Shown: piece by piece, positions 22,267 to 35,000 of the stretch | How the letters are laid out: every line of letters starts with the position of its first letter | How positions within the stretch are numbered: position 1 is the stretch's first letter | Origin: Xylogone sp. PMI_703 | Taxonomy: Eukaryota > Ascomycota > Leotiomycetes | Assembly: GCA_021399445.1 (NCBI GenBank) | Contig: JAJTUQ010000006.1 | Location: 1,240,001 to 1,304,000, forward strand | Direction of reading: 5' to 3' | DNA length: 64,000 bases | Translations under genes and position numbers: made by a program | The notes under the pieces: generated by a model | Told to the model about the DNA's origin: nothing | Databases searched by the model: none | The model's input: only the letters and a program-made list of their open reading frames with translations

Positions 22267-25200
22267 CGTTTCCCGCCTGCTTTGCTTCGCACTGCTGTAA
22301 ACCCAAGGTAGCGGTGCTCATCCGCTACGATCCCGTGTGCTGCTGCAACTTGGCAATATAATGATGCCAGCAGCTGGGGTGTCCTGTCTTAATTGCTGCT
22401 GTGCTCTCTCCTTTTACCACGCGCACATGGGAAGGGCAATGAGCCGTGGATGGAGGCAGATAGGCGAATCGACAGGTAGGTGCGTACAAGCAGCTTTAGC
22501 GATAGAAGAATTCCACGTATCGTCTGCTGCTCGCCTGCGTAAAATGCTTCTAATATAACAAGATGCAGAAAGTACGGGGGAAGGGATCGCGGGGAGAGCT
22601 GGGCTGGGGAAGATTTTTATGAGGCCAACATGTGGAGCCGTTTGTGAACGTTGGTGGAGAGCCACACGACCCAGGTCTGCACCAAACGAGGCTTCACGAG
22701 CTTAGGCCGGGGGAAGACACACCCCGGCCAGAGCTAAAAGCGTTCTCTTCTTGCGAGTGACCCAGCAACCCTCGCCGCTCCTGTCCATCAATACTACACT
22801 GCCTCCAGCTCCATACAATACTCTACAGTACTACTGTCCTTGTGCTGTAGCACTCCTGACTTGGCGCCGTATTCCCGTGGATGAGAATCCTGGGACGTGG
22901 CTACCTCCATTCCTCCTGATTGGAGTTGGGAATGACCTACAAGTAACTGGCCATCATCGGCTGCTTGACATCGTGGGTGCGCCCAGTCCAGCCAAGCATG
23001 GGTTGTCTGGCGGTGGCCAAACGATAACCACCAGCACGGGTTGTCTACTGTGTACCTGTGTACCAACTGCCAGCGCCTGGCAAGAAGCCTGTGTCGTGCG
23101 CCGAGTCCCAGAGACCCTCCGCCTCCCTGGACGCTGCCAGATTACTCCCGTATGCTATGGTTGCAGTACCGGGGAAAAGTTTGATTTCCGAGTGGGCCGA
23201 AGTTCGCTCTGGAGTCTGGGCGTGGAGTGACAGTGACAGTGACCTTCACACATCGGACGACGCACGCATTGGGACGCTTGGGGATGGTGGAGCACTGACT
23301 GTGACAAAACATGCTAAACTACTACGGTACTCTATCTTCAGCAATTACTGCACAGTCTGCACAGTGGCTGTGGCATCTGCATACACTTTGTAACCTGTCG
23401 AAGCCTGCCCTGTTGAACAACTTGGGGCGCTCATGCAGGTGGTTTGATTAAGGATCTGGGGTTCTCGGAGACACGGCCGGCTGGAAACGACACCGAACTT
23501 CTGGAGAGGCTAGGCTTGTACTGTGTACTCCAAGAAGGTGCTGATCGGAGCATACTCTACTGGAAACCTCCAGATCGGGCGAGTGGAGCTACGGGGAGAA
23601 ACATAGGGATATTGTGGAGTCCTGGAGTTTGTTTTCCGTGGTGGATACATCGTGGCGACTCGAGCCTACACCAGTAGTGCCCTCCTGTCTGTCCCGCCTT
23701 CAAGTTTAAAAATGGTGCCCGCGGCGGATATCATCTAACATACATCGGGCGCGTTAACGGTTTCCCATCTTCTGGCTGAATTACCTTGGCTTCGGCATTT
23801 GATTCGAGCTCAGATCTTCCAACTCAGAATGCTATGCATCAATCACCGATATTTCTTCCATTCCCAGGCCCATCACTGCCACCATTTTCGGACCGAGCCC
23901 GGACGATGTACAGAATAGTACAATTGATGAGATGATTCTTCAGGCTTTCCCTAGCGAAGAGGCGGCAAGCAGTCGCGCTACCAACCCGATACAACAGTAG
24001 TACATTAGTGACGGGCACCAACTACATGACTCTTGGTAGGCGGGACCCAGTCCTACACTGTATCGGAAGAGGTACCCCAGATGTATGAAGAAGGTACACA
24101 AATGTGCAGATCCTCCAATTGTGGCTGGTACTATCGAGGACGCCTGAGAGATCAGTTTCCACTCTTGGTTCTGGGGAATATGCGCTTGATGCTGTAGAAA
24201 CCGAATGAGAACCACTTGGTTAAAAGATGCGGAGGGCCTGGAGCCAAGACTGGGGCATAAAACCTGGAGAAATTGGACCAAACTCGTTCTCTTGTGACCG
24301 GAAAGGGCGCGCGAAGATCACTCTGGATGACACGGCCAAGAAGAAGCGGGCACTCCAGACGCCCAGCAAGCCCACCGTCAAGTACCGGCGTTGCCGTACG
24401 CAGCGATAATTGACTAGAACGGTAGCATGAGCAGCGGCTAATTTGTTGCGACGGTCCTGAGAGGAGAAGAAGTGAGGATGCGAGAGAAGGATGAGGATCC
24501 GGGAGAAGAGAGAGGTCTTGGGACTGCATCGACGCGAGCGCGGTCTGGCTGGTTTCGGCAGGCTCTTTGTGGGGTACGAACAGACGACGTGCATTAGCGG
24601 GCGCTGGGGGCGCGCGGGACGCAGGGGCGAAAGCGGCCTGACGCGGTGCCGGGACTGGACAACTCGATGGCGCCCAGGCCTGCAAGGCTGCCAACCTCAA
24701 CGACGCTCCGCTCGGGATGGCCAGTTGATGATATGCATCGTGCAGTATGACTGTTCAGAATATCGCGACAAATACCACCTTGTCCTCCCTCTGGCCGCTC
24801 CCCCCAATCTGCTCTCCCTGGACGATGGCGTATCACCCCAGGAGCATCTCTTTCTGGACCACTCGAAGTTTGGTACCGAAGGTAATGTGACTTGTTGCAG
24901 TGTTAGGCCTTCGAACCTGTATGAGGAAGGCGAGGCTATTGGCCTTGCCCCCAGCTGCTCCAGGACACAGAAGCACCTGTCACGGTGTCTGGTACCTGAC
25001 TCTTGGATCCAACCCAGCCGTGCCAGCTCCGATCCCTCAAGGCTCAGGAGGAGACCAAACCCCATAGGGCATACGAATCGCATCAAAAATTCTCCGATGG
25101 CTCGGTGACAACCAGGCTTAAGATGCATAGGGGTTCTAAGTACCGTAACGTTATGGGCACGGACTTGTCGAATTCAAATACGCAGGCCTCTCCACAGCAA

Positions 25201-25370
25201 ATAGTCAGGCAAACATCACTTTCCCGCGGAGGACAAGAGAGATCCAAAAGTCAATGCCAATTGCTACTTTACGTAAGGAACTCCATTATTAATAAAATGA
25301 TGCTAGCAAACTTTGCACTCCTCCCCCACTCTCACCTCCCCATTCCCCCTTTCTTGGCCTCTCACCGCGT
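22267..25370. other. Gene-free region upstream of the zinc-cluster regulator
   Basis: About 3.1 kb of moderately G/C-rich sequence. Frames up to about 200 codons exist on both strands (for instance 24491-25108 plus and 24152-24700 minus) but overlap each other, have odd composition and match no family I know. Likely long promoter or leader DNA for the regulator and the 3' flank of the CAP gene, possibly with a non-coding transcript. Confidence 0.5.
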
Positions 25371-26065
25371 CTAGTTCTCATATGCAGTCTTGCCCACAAA
25401 GTTTCCCTGTGGCTTGTAACGTGCAACAATAACCTGGTGTCCAGACTTTGAAAATGCAGTTGCCATCCCAACGTGAGTGGTTGCTGGCCAGATTATCTGA
25501 AACACAAAGTTAACCAGCATTCGGTGAGTCACAGTTACAATAATAAAATCAAGGTGTTTGCTTTCCAGGGATAAATAGATTAATAGCACACATTCCAATA
25601 TGGATAGGGCTCATGCAAGGGGTGCAATAGAGGAGAGAAAGAAGGCATAGCAAACATAAGTCCAGCTTGTCTTACCTGAGTGTAGTGTCCATACCCAGAA
25701 AAGTTCCCCTGCCCAATCTTCTCGCCGTGGTAATTCTTCTTCTCCTCATTCCAGGACTGGACTCCCTTTTTCAACGGCTGTGGGCCACCACCCATCTGCA
25801 TGAAGAGGTTCTCGCCTTCTCCCTTTGCACCGGCATGCTGGAATTGCTCCGTTGCAGCCAGGTGGTTGGCCCACTCTTGGGCATCATGGGCGAGCTGGTT
25901 ATCCCACTGAAGATGTGGACGCCTTACTCCTGGGGCGGCATCTCGAGCTATCATTCCAGTTAGTCCAGGAAATGATATGCATCAAAAGCAAATATGGAGT
26001 TGGGTCTATCCATTACCTCTATTGTGTTCTGCCACGGCTTCGTTGATTTCTTGTTGAGAGACCAT
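25371..26065 (-). CDS. CAP/SCP-domain protein, GAPR-1-like
   Basis: Member of the CAP (PR-1/SCP/TAPS) superfamily. Three exons: 26065-26017, 25947-25676 and 25496-25371, giving 148 aa, essentially one CAP domain. It starts MVSQQEINEAVAEHN with no signal peptide, so it resembles the intracellular, membrane-associated GAPR-1 subgroup rather than secreted Pry proteins. Visible family blocks: LQWDNQLAHDAQEWANHLA, FQHAG, GENLF, the GHYTQIIWPATTHVGMA signature and VARYKPQGNFVGKTAYEN, closest to GAPR-1 at the C-terminus. The exon 2/3 junction falls inside the HYTQ-IIW signature and is in phase. GAPR-1 relatives bind acidic lipids; the exact role here is unknown. Confidence 0.85.
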
Positions 26066-27062
26066 TTTGCTAGAATTGCAATCTTTTGATTCAATTTGGT
26101 AATTCGATGGTAGTTATGATTTCTGATTCGATGTCTTGCTTGATTTCCTTAAGAGTGTATATATGATGAGTGTCCTTCTCGCTCTCTTTATATCTTCTCT
26201 TGATGCCATTGTTATCTTGAGTCTTGTGAGTTGGTTATTTCGTTCTACCTCGAATTACAGTCAGATGTCCCATATCATCACAGTGGCTCAGTCTTTCTCG
26301 TTCTCGTGACTGTGAGATTTTGTTGGGATTGCTGAATCAGTAGCAACATGAAGATTATGTTTTCGCGCCGCAATTGTTCGAATCTGAGCTGAAGAACCCT
26401 GTTGTAAGCTTACGATAGTTCGTGACAGCCCCGAAGTAGTCACGTACAGAATTTAAATCTTCTCACTCAGCCTCTCTGAGCACAAATCTTCGAGGCTATG
26501 GCAAATAAATCATGTGCTTGGCTTAATACAAACAAAGCATATTTGCACCAGAATACCGAGTATAGCCGTCTCCTAAAATTGTGGCCTACTCCGCATTTCT
26601 TGAGCGCTAACCCGTAAGCTACATGTTATAAGAGGTGAGGTGAGATTTACTGGTATAGCTTGCTACCAACAGGAGGAAGAGTTCCTATTCGTAGATCGCG
26701 GCGATGCTCGTGATACGAACATATCCATATTCTAGACGTTCTATTTTCCTAATTGGGGGGATGACGAGAACGAGCCGGGGATGCAAATTTCTCGTTATAC
26801 GTCATGCACTCTGCAGGATATTTGTTTAGCTAAACAGGTAAGAATTATCATTCTGATTACTTGAAATATAACTAAAAATGGGATTTGATAACCATTCTGA
26901 CTGATGTCAACTCTGTGATTATTTATAGGTGGTAGAGCAGTGCGGCTGCGTCGAACTTAGGGTCGTATATTTCTGTTTCCACGCTATTCCAAAGTCCGTA
27001 CTTGCGGTAAACCTGAAAAGAGGAAACATCTGCAGCTTGCTTTGACTTGTGAACCTCAACAA
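26066..27062. other. Intergenic region, A/T-rich
   Basis: About 1 kb between the CAP gene promoter and the 3' end of the next SDR. No coding or RNA signal was seen. Confidence 0.55.
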
Positions 27063-27914
27063 TCATATCGAGACTCCACCATCAACAACCTGAACAGTTC
27101 CTGTCACATAGCTACTACCGTCACTCAAGAGAAAGGCAATTACCTCCGCAACTTCTTCAGGCTCGCCTTTCCTGGCACATAACGGCACTCCTGAGAAATC
27201 TTTTTCCGCAGTATAGCTATCAAGCATTGGTGTACTAATTGCACCACTATAGCAACTTAGTATCAGCAAGAAGGACCCTATAATTTACCTTTTGCAGACA
27301 GAAAAACGAGAGTTTCTAAGGAAAGCATATGAAAACTCAACTTACGGAGCAATACAATTAACTCGAACTCCTCTTGGTCCCTGCTCTTTGGCAGCAGCTC
27401 TAGTAATTCCAACAACAGCGTATTTCGACGCTGTATAAGCAATTGCTTTTGCCATGGACTGGATCCCTGCTACACTTGCTACATTCACGATGCTACCTCC
27501 ATCATTGATGGCTTTAATTTCGGCGCGCATACAGTTCAGCACGCCCTTCAGATTGACACCGAGGACGAAGTCCCAATCTTCGTCATCGACATCCTCAAGC
27601 TGAGCTAAACCTAGCTGCTTACCCATAACGCCTGCAACGTTTGCAGCACCATCAAGTTTGCCGTAGGTGGAGACGGTTCTGGAAACCCAGTCTTCCACTT
27701 GTTTTCGGTCTCGCACATCCACAATTGTGGACATCACAGTTCCACCAGCTGCCTTGATGGCATTGGCAGTTTCCTTGAGTCCTGGCTCTTGAATATCTGC
27801 TATTGACACCTTCGCACCTCGAGATGCCAAGAGCTTTGCAGTTGCTGCACCCATGCCTGAGCCTCCGCCAGTTACAAGGATAACTTTATTGTCCATGTTT
27901 GTGGAAATGACCAT
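27063..27914 (-). CDS. Classical short-chain dehydrogenase/reductase
   Basis: SDR of the classical type, 250 aa, in two exons: 27914-27346 and 27246-27063. The intron (donor GTAAGTTG, acceptor TATAG) splits a Pro codon in the segment IAPGAIST. Cofactor loop TGGGSGMG (residues 15-22) and Asp40 at the end of the second strand indicate NAD preference. NVAG (92-95), Ser147, Tyr160 and Lys164 (YTASK) complete the active site. The C-terminus has [20 protein letters not shown], as in 3-oxoacyl-reductase and glucose/polyol dehydrogenase relatives. The true start may be the second Met (residue 7). Substrate unknown. Confidence 0.88.
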
Positions 27915-28565
27915 ATTCTGCTATGGGTCTCAAGGTTCAATGTGCAGACCTCGGATGTCCTGACCTACGCTTAGGAACAAAATTTGAATGGCCGTCTTGA
28001 GCTATTAATCACGAAGACAAGATTCGAAAAGCCTCACATTAATCTGAAGTATTCTCTTCCTGAGAGTGCGGGGTATTATATATAGTTTGATCTTGTGTTC
28101 TGGAACTCCGAATTCGACTACGGAGATTCCATTTTAGAACCTTTCAGTATACCCTGAGAGGGGTGTGTCAGACCGCGTTCAATGAAATTGTTTGATCTGC
28201 GCCTCATGTTTTGTGGAGGAACCTAAACTTCTCGAATATGACCGGAACACTCTCGTTTAGTGTTTAAGGATAAGCGGGGAACCCAGCAGTCTGACTACAC
28301 GGTCTTGGATGAGGGGGATGAACCAACAGGAAATTACGGAAGCAAAGATCCTCATTTCTACAATCTGAAATGGATGCAATCTCGTCACCTATGAAATCAA
28401 ATCATATCAATTAGATGGCCTCGTGCTGATGCCCGAAATATCCGACAACGACAATATCCCATATATCTAGCTTCTTTATAGATGACACCCATTACCTTCC
28501 CATTAAGGCATGTAATTGCTCCCCTTACTTTTCTGATACTAACTCCAGATCCAATCGCTTTCCTA
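27915..28565. other. Intergenic region
   Basis: About 650 bp between the SDR start and the 3' end of the next minus-strand gene; contains the SDR promoter, no further feature seen. Confidence 0.5.
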
Positions 28566-29291
28566 CTAGTCTTCTTGCTCTTCCTGATCATCACCATTTG
28601 CATTGTCATCATCATTTCCGGTTTTACGTTTCTTTGAATTTCCATCTTTACTTTTCCCTCTTTTCCGTTTCAACCCTTTCCGATATTTCTTGAGAGCATC
28701 GTCAAAATCAGACTCGTCCCGTTTCTTCAAAGTTGGGACATGGTCGGAAATAAGGTTTTGTTTGAGGGTACTGCTTTTGAATCCGATTCCTGCAGTGGTC
28801 AACGCGGTCCTGAGGTTATCCATAGTCCATTTCTCATATTGCTGTACTGGGTTAAAGCCAACTTCTTGCCACGAATAGTCAGGATTCCATTCTTCACCTT
28901 CCTGGTCTTCTTCAAGTTGAGTAGTCGGTCCATCTACAATGAAGACATGGTGTGCTTTGATGAACCTATACCATACATCATCGATCTTCTTGTTAACCTC
29001 CTGAGTTATGTCTGTTGCGATAGCATTTTCTAAGACAATTTTGTTCCCATCGCGGCGTATTAAAGATCCTCTGAGTCGATCAGAATCGGACTTTAGTCTA
29101 AGAACCGGTCCACCACCCGGTGGCTTCAGTACTCTAATATCCCAGCCGCGCAATTTTTTGATTAATCTGGCCCGATTATCCTCATCTTGTGGGCTGACGT
29201 AGATATCTAGGTCATTGAGTTGCTTAAGCAACTGTTTCGTCTCTCGCTGCTCATAAGGTATATCGCCCGAAGTATCCGTTGCATCCGCCAT
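28566..29291 (-). CDS. Unknown protein with basic/acidic tail
   Basis: Intronless frame of 241 aa that I cannot assign to a family. Residues 1-150 contain helical and charged segments (YEQRETKQLLKQLNDLDIYV, LIKKLRGWDIRVL) and a run of Asp/Glu before NPDYSWQEVGFNPVQQYE. Residues from about 200 onward are strongly basic (KKYRKGLKRKRGKSKDG, SKKRKTG: candidate nuclear localisation signals), ending in an acidic tail (DDDNANGDDQEEQED). Composition and codon use look like a real gene. A nuclear role is inference. The start ATG at 29291 is the first in the frame. Confidence 0.65.
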   Translation of the reverse strand: MADATDTSGDIPYEQRETKQLLKQLNDLDIYVSPQDEDNRARLIKKLRGWDIRVLKPPGGGPVLRLKSDSDRLRGSLIRRDGNKIVLENAIATDITQEVNKKIDDVWYRFIKAHHVFIVDGPTTQLEEDQEGEEWNPDYSWQEVGFNPVQQYEKWTMDNLRTALTTAGIGFKSSTLKQNLISDHVPTLKKRDESDFDDALKKYRKGLKRKRGKSKDGNSKKRKTGNDDDNANGDDQEEQED

Positions 29292-30204
29292 TTCGCACTT
29301 TGTGTAGAAGTAGTTCAGAACTATATTCTTCTTGAATTATCTCTTGTTGATGGTGGTTATCTAGAGATATGCGCATAATTGTTTTTATCTATTATTTGCT
29401 TTGTATTGTTGTATATTGTAAGTTTGATGATTGCGGATACTCACATGCAATATAAAGAGCAACTTCAGGGCATTTCCGATTTGGAGAACGCTAACATAAA
29501 TAAAGAATACGATAGCTGGGCCTCAAAGAACACGGTTCTTCGATTGTCCTGATTCCTAAGATTTGCATGATTGTAGGGATCCGATCCATCCAGAACCCTG
29601 CAACAATCAAATGTGTGTACTATACTTCTAGAGCTAGTTACTCTAGTAGAACTAATAGAAATAGTATTGTTTTCCTCTAGCATTTAATCTTGCCAATTTC
29701 TAATCCGAGCAAAAGTATGCATAATTGACGAACCGTCCCCGATAACCAAGAGTAATGCCCTAAGTAGTGAACGCCACGATCCAACTCCAAGCGTCTGCAG
29801 AAGAACAGAGACCCTTGCCCCCAAATCCTTTCTAGGTAACCAAATAGATAAACCATGCAACTATTGAATTCTACTGTACAACAATTTTCTTTGTTGATCC
29901 TAAAGGAGGAGAAGGAGAAGAAAGAAAATCAACATGTTAATCAAACAAAGACGCGGTCCATATAAACGATAACAACAGAAGATACCTTGTTTCTTCTTTT
30001 AGCAAATTTTAAATACCTGTGGCTTCGCGCCCTTGTCTTGCCATAACCAGGGGTATCTTAGTTAAATTTTTCAGGGCTAACGTTGACGACTCAATCGTCG
30101 ACTTGTCGGGCCAGCTCTGAAGTCGAGAATTTGGAATTCACAATTTAAAGAGCAATTGTCGCTCAACTGATAAAGAAAAGGCTTCACAATGATATGTACT
30201 AGTG
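29292..30204. other. Intergenic A/T-rich region
   Basis: About 900 bp with a 72-codon frame on the minus strand that has no recognisable content. It marks the start of a gene-poor stretch reaching 35.98 kb. Confidence 0.55.
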
Positions 30205-30995
30205 TTAGATTGTCCCCGTTGGGGGTTTATTTTGTTGGATATCAAGTTTCTTCACTTCAGCCTTGTAAGCAATTCCTTCGCTCACTTTTCTACCAATCAA
30301 TGCGTTGCCGGCTGGATCCTTCATAAACGCTTCTATTCGCATATCCAGGTCAGGCCCACCACGGTAACATTTCCAGTTGATATACTAGTGTGCAAACCAG
30401 TTCATATTTGTCCGATTCCAAACCATTAGTCACAAGAGACCCACTACTCTCCTTAACCTTCGTCCATTCGTTCGACAACATCTCATTTCCGTAGTTTTTG
30501 TGCTCTTGAGTCCACGAAATTGCCAAAACTGGTCGAAACTCTTCAAGTAGTCTCGATACATGAAATTGTATGCTAGTTTTGTTGTGTTGGGATTCTTGAA
30601 CCACAAGGAAGGTTTGAAAATTTGAAGGGACACTACCTAAGCCCATTCCCGGTCTAACACCGAGATAACTTCCATTTTCTCATTCACCATTAGATCAAAC
30701 GGCTCCATATCGCCATGATTCAACACATACAAACCTTGATTGAGGTCGTCATCCACCGAGTTGTTGGCATGCTCACGAAAATATGAACATAATATAGAAA
30801 ATCCCCACCCAGATCTTCTTCTAAAACACTCTTTCGACCTTTCATAAATGCATTATTCGCAATTTGAAGCAACATCTCCACGTAGTTGTTGGTTGAAACA
30901 AGGAGACCGTCATGATTATAAAATGAGGTTTGGATCTTAAAAGGCTGGAGACCTTCCAATTCCTGCATATTAATATGAATAGTGAGCCAAGACAC
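30205..30995 (-). pseudogene. Decayed aminoglycoside-phosphotransferase-like (fungal APH family) gene
   Basis: Minus-strand remains of a fungal APH/choline-kinase-like protein. Recognisable pieces in order: a segment with GLQPFKIQTSFYNHDGLL and NNYVEMLLQIANNAF (about 30970-30800); after a frameshift, DDDLNQGLYVL and the catalytic-loop-like NHGDMEPFDLMV (HGD at 30717-30709) followed by EVISVLDREW; a TAG stop at 30639-30637; then IFKPSLWF and FMYRDYLKSF; another frame change into HKNYGNEMLSNEW; a change back with WFAH, a TAG at 30387-30385 and YINWK; and a tail KVSEGIAYKAE ending with TAA at 30207-30205. The conserved Asn after HGD is Asp and the Trp in the D-x-E-W motif is Arg. It cannot encode a working protein. 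Remnants may extend upstream to about 31230. Confidence 0.72.
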
Positions 30996-31261
30996 TAGCT
31001 AAGCGAACCACCCCCCTATTCATACCAACTGACGTTTGGTCCAGAAAGATCAAACATCTTACAATTTTTAGAAATATAGGTAGTGATGCAAAAACTGGTT
31101 AATATCCGCGTACATTTCAGTATGATATGAGAAGAGCTCAGAATCTCAACCCTGATACGAGCATCTGCACCCAGGGATTTACAAAGCATCAATATGGGAC
31201 CAGACAGCCCTTCGTATAAAAACACTGGAGATTATCAGCTGGCCCAAGCAGATTACTAGAA

Positions 31262-32003
31262 TACTTAATGATTGCTACAGTTACCACACATTATCCAGAG
31301 GCTTCGACGATGACAGCTGAAAGAAAATGCTATGCCACTCTTCTGAAAATGGTGCGTAGAAAGATGGGCACAATAGAACTGATTACTGGATTTAGAAAAC
31401 CAATTCCATATCAATTATCTATTAACATACACCCTCCATGAAATTATACAATTAGAAATGCCCTAAATATATACATAATAATAGTAATATGATCTAGCAT
31501 GGTATAGAAGTAGGAAAATGCTCGCTTGAGTATTTCCAAAAGTCGTTTTATCCGAGCAACACCTATATAATCTACATTACAATTAAAAATGAATGACACT
31601 CTAATTTATGAGTACAGAAAAGAAAAATAAGATAATTAGAACAGTGCTGAAAGGACCAAAAAGTTCGGCCCGGTGTCGAATTGCCTACATCTTTGTCGAA
31701 GTCGTCATTGTTGAATATTCTCTTAGCCCAATCGATCCTCACAGAACACAGGTTTGAACCAGACCGAGCTAGCCAACTGCGGCGCCTTCCTGTGTCCTTG
31801 AAAGCATCTCCCTTATTTGGAGTTATATTGTTCAGACAGCTGCATGTGTACTAGAGCACGTGAGACTTTTGCCGCTAGCATATGGAAGAGCAGAGAGAAG
31901 AATCTAACCAGTACACATAACGCTAGTTGCATGGCCTATTTTTAATACTCGAATCAAACCTATATACCTACGCACTTGGCTTGAGAATGTTAGAGTATTC
32001 TAT

Positions 32004-32034
<31 letters not shown>

Positions 32035-35000
32035 ATACTGATACCTTGCTTCCAGCTACCTTCCAGGGAAAACGTACTTTCAAGAGTACCTTTCTAGACA
32101 GACCTCACTTATCCTTGATTTTGGTAAGCTGAATACTAATCGGGAAATCAAATTCAGATCCAAGTCACGCCTGCATGACCAACAGAGGAAAAGGATTAAT
32201 TGGGACCTTCTTGCAGCCTTCAAAAGAGGAGCTCCCTGATTACATGCACCTTGCTTCAAAAGGAAGTCAGTGTGGATCTTGCCACCTCAAACTACGCAAG
32301 AAACATGTAATTTCTCTCTACAGTCAACTGAAAATACTTGATAGACAAGAATGATACCTCGGCTCAGATTCGTAGAAGTCTCATTCGCACTGCCAACGGA
32401 TTGCCGCTATCATATATTAACTGCTGTAAATATTGCAAGAAACAAAGTTAACTGGGCGAGCACTATTAATATCTTATGGGGCCGGGCAGCTCCAAGGCCG
32501 GACTAATTAACCTCGCTACAAAAACCGCCTAGAGCAAAGGCAGTCATTGAAACGGGCGCGTCGTGACCGACTTCCTGGTCCTGGCTGTTCTGATACATTA
32601 TCCGGGTAATCCAGGTGTAATGACAGGATTGGGCTGGCCGCATACATGTAGGTGGTAGTTGATATTTATTATATGGGTTAGCCAGCTAAACTTTTCCTGC
32701 ACCGTTATCGCCGATAGAATTGTACCTCCGTAGACTTGAGAAGAGATTCTAGGATTAGAGATGTAATTGATACCTTAGATGTCGAATAAGAGAGTGGGAA
32801 ATAAATCACAGCAAAGTAGGGAGTACGGGACTATGTATACAGCAGAAATAAAAGCATCATAGTAGACAAAATGAACAAGAGCTATGTAGAAATGAACAAC
32901 TATGGAATAAGATAATGTATACATATGAAGGAATATTTCTTGTAGAAAGACTTAAACTAGGGCACTGGCATCTTTCTTTTGGTTCTATTAACGGCACCGA
33001 ACCGCGCATATTTTAAGCAGCCCGGGAGCTTGAAACAAAGGGGAAAGGAAAAGCTTCCTTCTTAACTTTCAATCCAACCTATGTAAAAGCCTCATGTTTT
33101 ACTGTAACGAGGCTATGAGAGCTTTGCATTTGCATTTACCCCTTCTAAAATATTTCTCTCACCGACTCTGGAAGTTCTTAGGATACTGACCCTGGTGAAC
33201 ATGAAACTTCAGCAACATCACTAAGCCGAATCTTCTCTTCCTCGGGATAAAAACGGACCAAAGAAAGCATATCCTGTCCGTGTTAGGGTCCGAAGATCTG
33301 ACAATACGGGCGACTGACAGCCGCGAAATGGGGGAAGTCAGTAAGCTTAGAGATGAACATTCTCGTTAACTGGTCAAAGAAGCAAAAAACGGAAAAAGAA
33401 AAGGGAAGCACTGGAAAAAGCAGTCAGACAAAGAAAAGATGCTTAGAAATGCTACAAATTACGTATAACAACCATGCAACAGGTAGTATTCTCTACAAAG
33501 AGACTTTTGTCCGTCAACGTACGTCACAGACGGGAAAGGTACTGCTTCTAGTTTAAAGAAAGAGCATCGGCATCCGGGTCGATGATCGGCAACCTCCCAT
33601 CCCGATGAACGTTTCTCGGATTTGGGGGAATTCCGCTTGGCGTGCATTACCGTAATAACGTCTGAGAGGTGTGCTGTCCCCACTAAGGGGTCCCCAGAAG
33701 ATAGGGTCAGTAAGCTCACCAAAACACACCTTTAAGTCACCCACATGTAAGGCTCGTATTTCCACACCAGAGAGCGAATCGATCCTTGGGACTTTCGTAA
33801 ATCGTGCCTGCCTCATGCCACGCGTGCCGGCTCGGGGAAATGGGGGCCAAAACAGCCACCACTATAATACCTGCACGTACGGAGCATAGTTGATTTCAAT
33901 GCATGACGGAGATATCTCGCTGGATTGATGTCTTGCCCGCGGAAGAGGGTAGCCGTAAGAAATGGTTAAGACATACCCAGCATGAAAATGTCCTGCACGC
34001 CAGGACAACCAACCTGATATAGACATCTAGCCCGCCCCAACACAGCCAGTGAACCTAGAGTGGTTATCTTCGGCAACACTGAGCGGTTTCTCTATACCGC
34101 CTTGCATAGTGTGCAGGATCTCAGGCTTGGTCCGAGAGTGGGAGATTAACACAGCAATTATTGAGACTAGTGGGCACCATGTTATCAAAGATCTGGCTGA
34201 ATAATAAATACTGTAGTAGTAGGCGAACCAGCTTAGTCGAAACTAGGGGCTACTGGAGTCTTAGGGCGGAAACTGTCCACTGAAATTCGTGCTGAGCAGC
34301 TGGAGAGGATGGAAATAACCCAATGGCACGTATCTACCGGATTGGATGGCTCGTGTACGCCCGTAACAGTACAGCGCTGTTGGGGATTTACCAGTAATAC
34401 GGTAACAGATGTGTTGATTGTTTTTGTTTTTGTTTTTTGCTTTTCTTGCTTTGCCGGATTGCCTATCTTGTTCCAGGAGTCCGGTTGAGAGGGCTTTGGC
34501 CCTATCGATATTAGATGCCCAGACGTTACGCCTAGAAACACATTATTTGGATGCGAACTCGGCGCCTGCAGGTGTGGCCTGTTCCCAGCTTTGCTGTTTA
34601 CTTGGGACGTGACCAAACGTGCCAGAGCGTTTCGATATTGGAGCAACAGCAACCACGCTAGCACTGTAACGTTGGATGAGGCTGCCGCGGAGTGTGGCAG
34701 GATTGTTGAATACCGGTATGCAGAAGGAGAGGCAGATCGCCATGTGGACCCTTCTATAGCGTGGCTCTTATAGTACCCAGTAGGGAGTTGACCTTCGCTA
34801 CGGGCATGCTTCCTTTTGCTGGAGCCATCCGAGCGCCGGATACTGGATTGCCTGATTATTGTTCAGCCCGAGTTCAGGCGCTTATGGCGTCCGGCTCCAG
34901 GCTCAAATCACCCAGGATCTGTCCCAGAAATTCCAGTGTGTGGTGAAGATATCCCGCGCGAGTCCCCCTAGCTGGCCCAACGTCATCCCTGGAGTCTAGA

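Noticed and set aside
24152..25128. Overlapping frames of 124-205 codons on both strands
   Set aside because: Mutually overlapping in several frames, odd composition, and no recognisable family; treated as chance in a G/C-rich stretch.
32003..32034. CRISPR-like or satellite array
   Set aside because: It is only a simple 4-bp microsatellite with no spacers.
34233..34664. 143-codon minus-strand frame in the gene desert
   Set aside because: Low-complexity and without family features; overlaps other chance frames.
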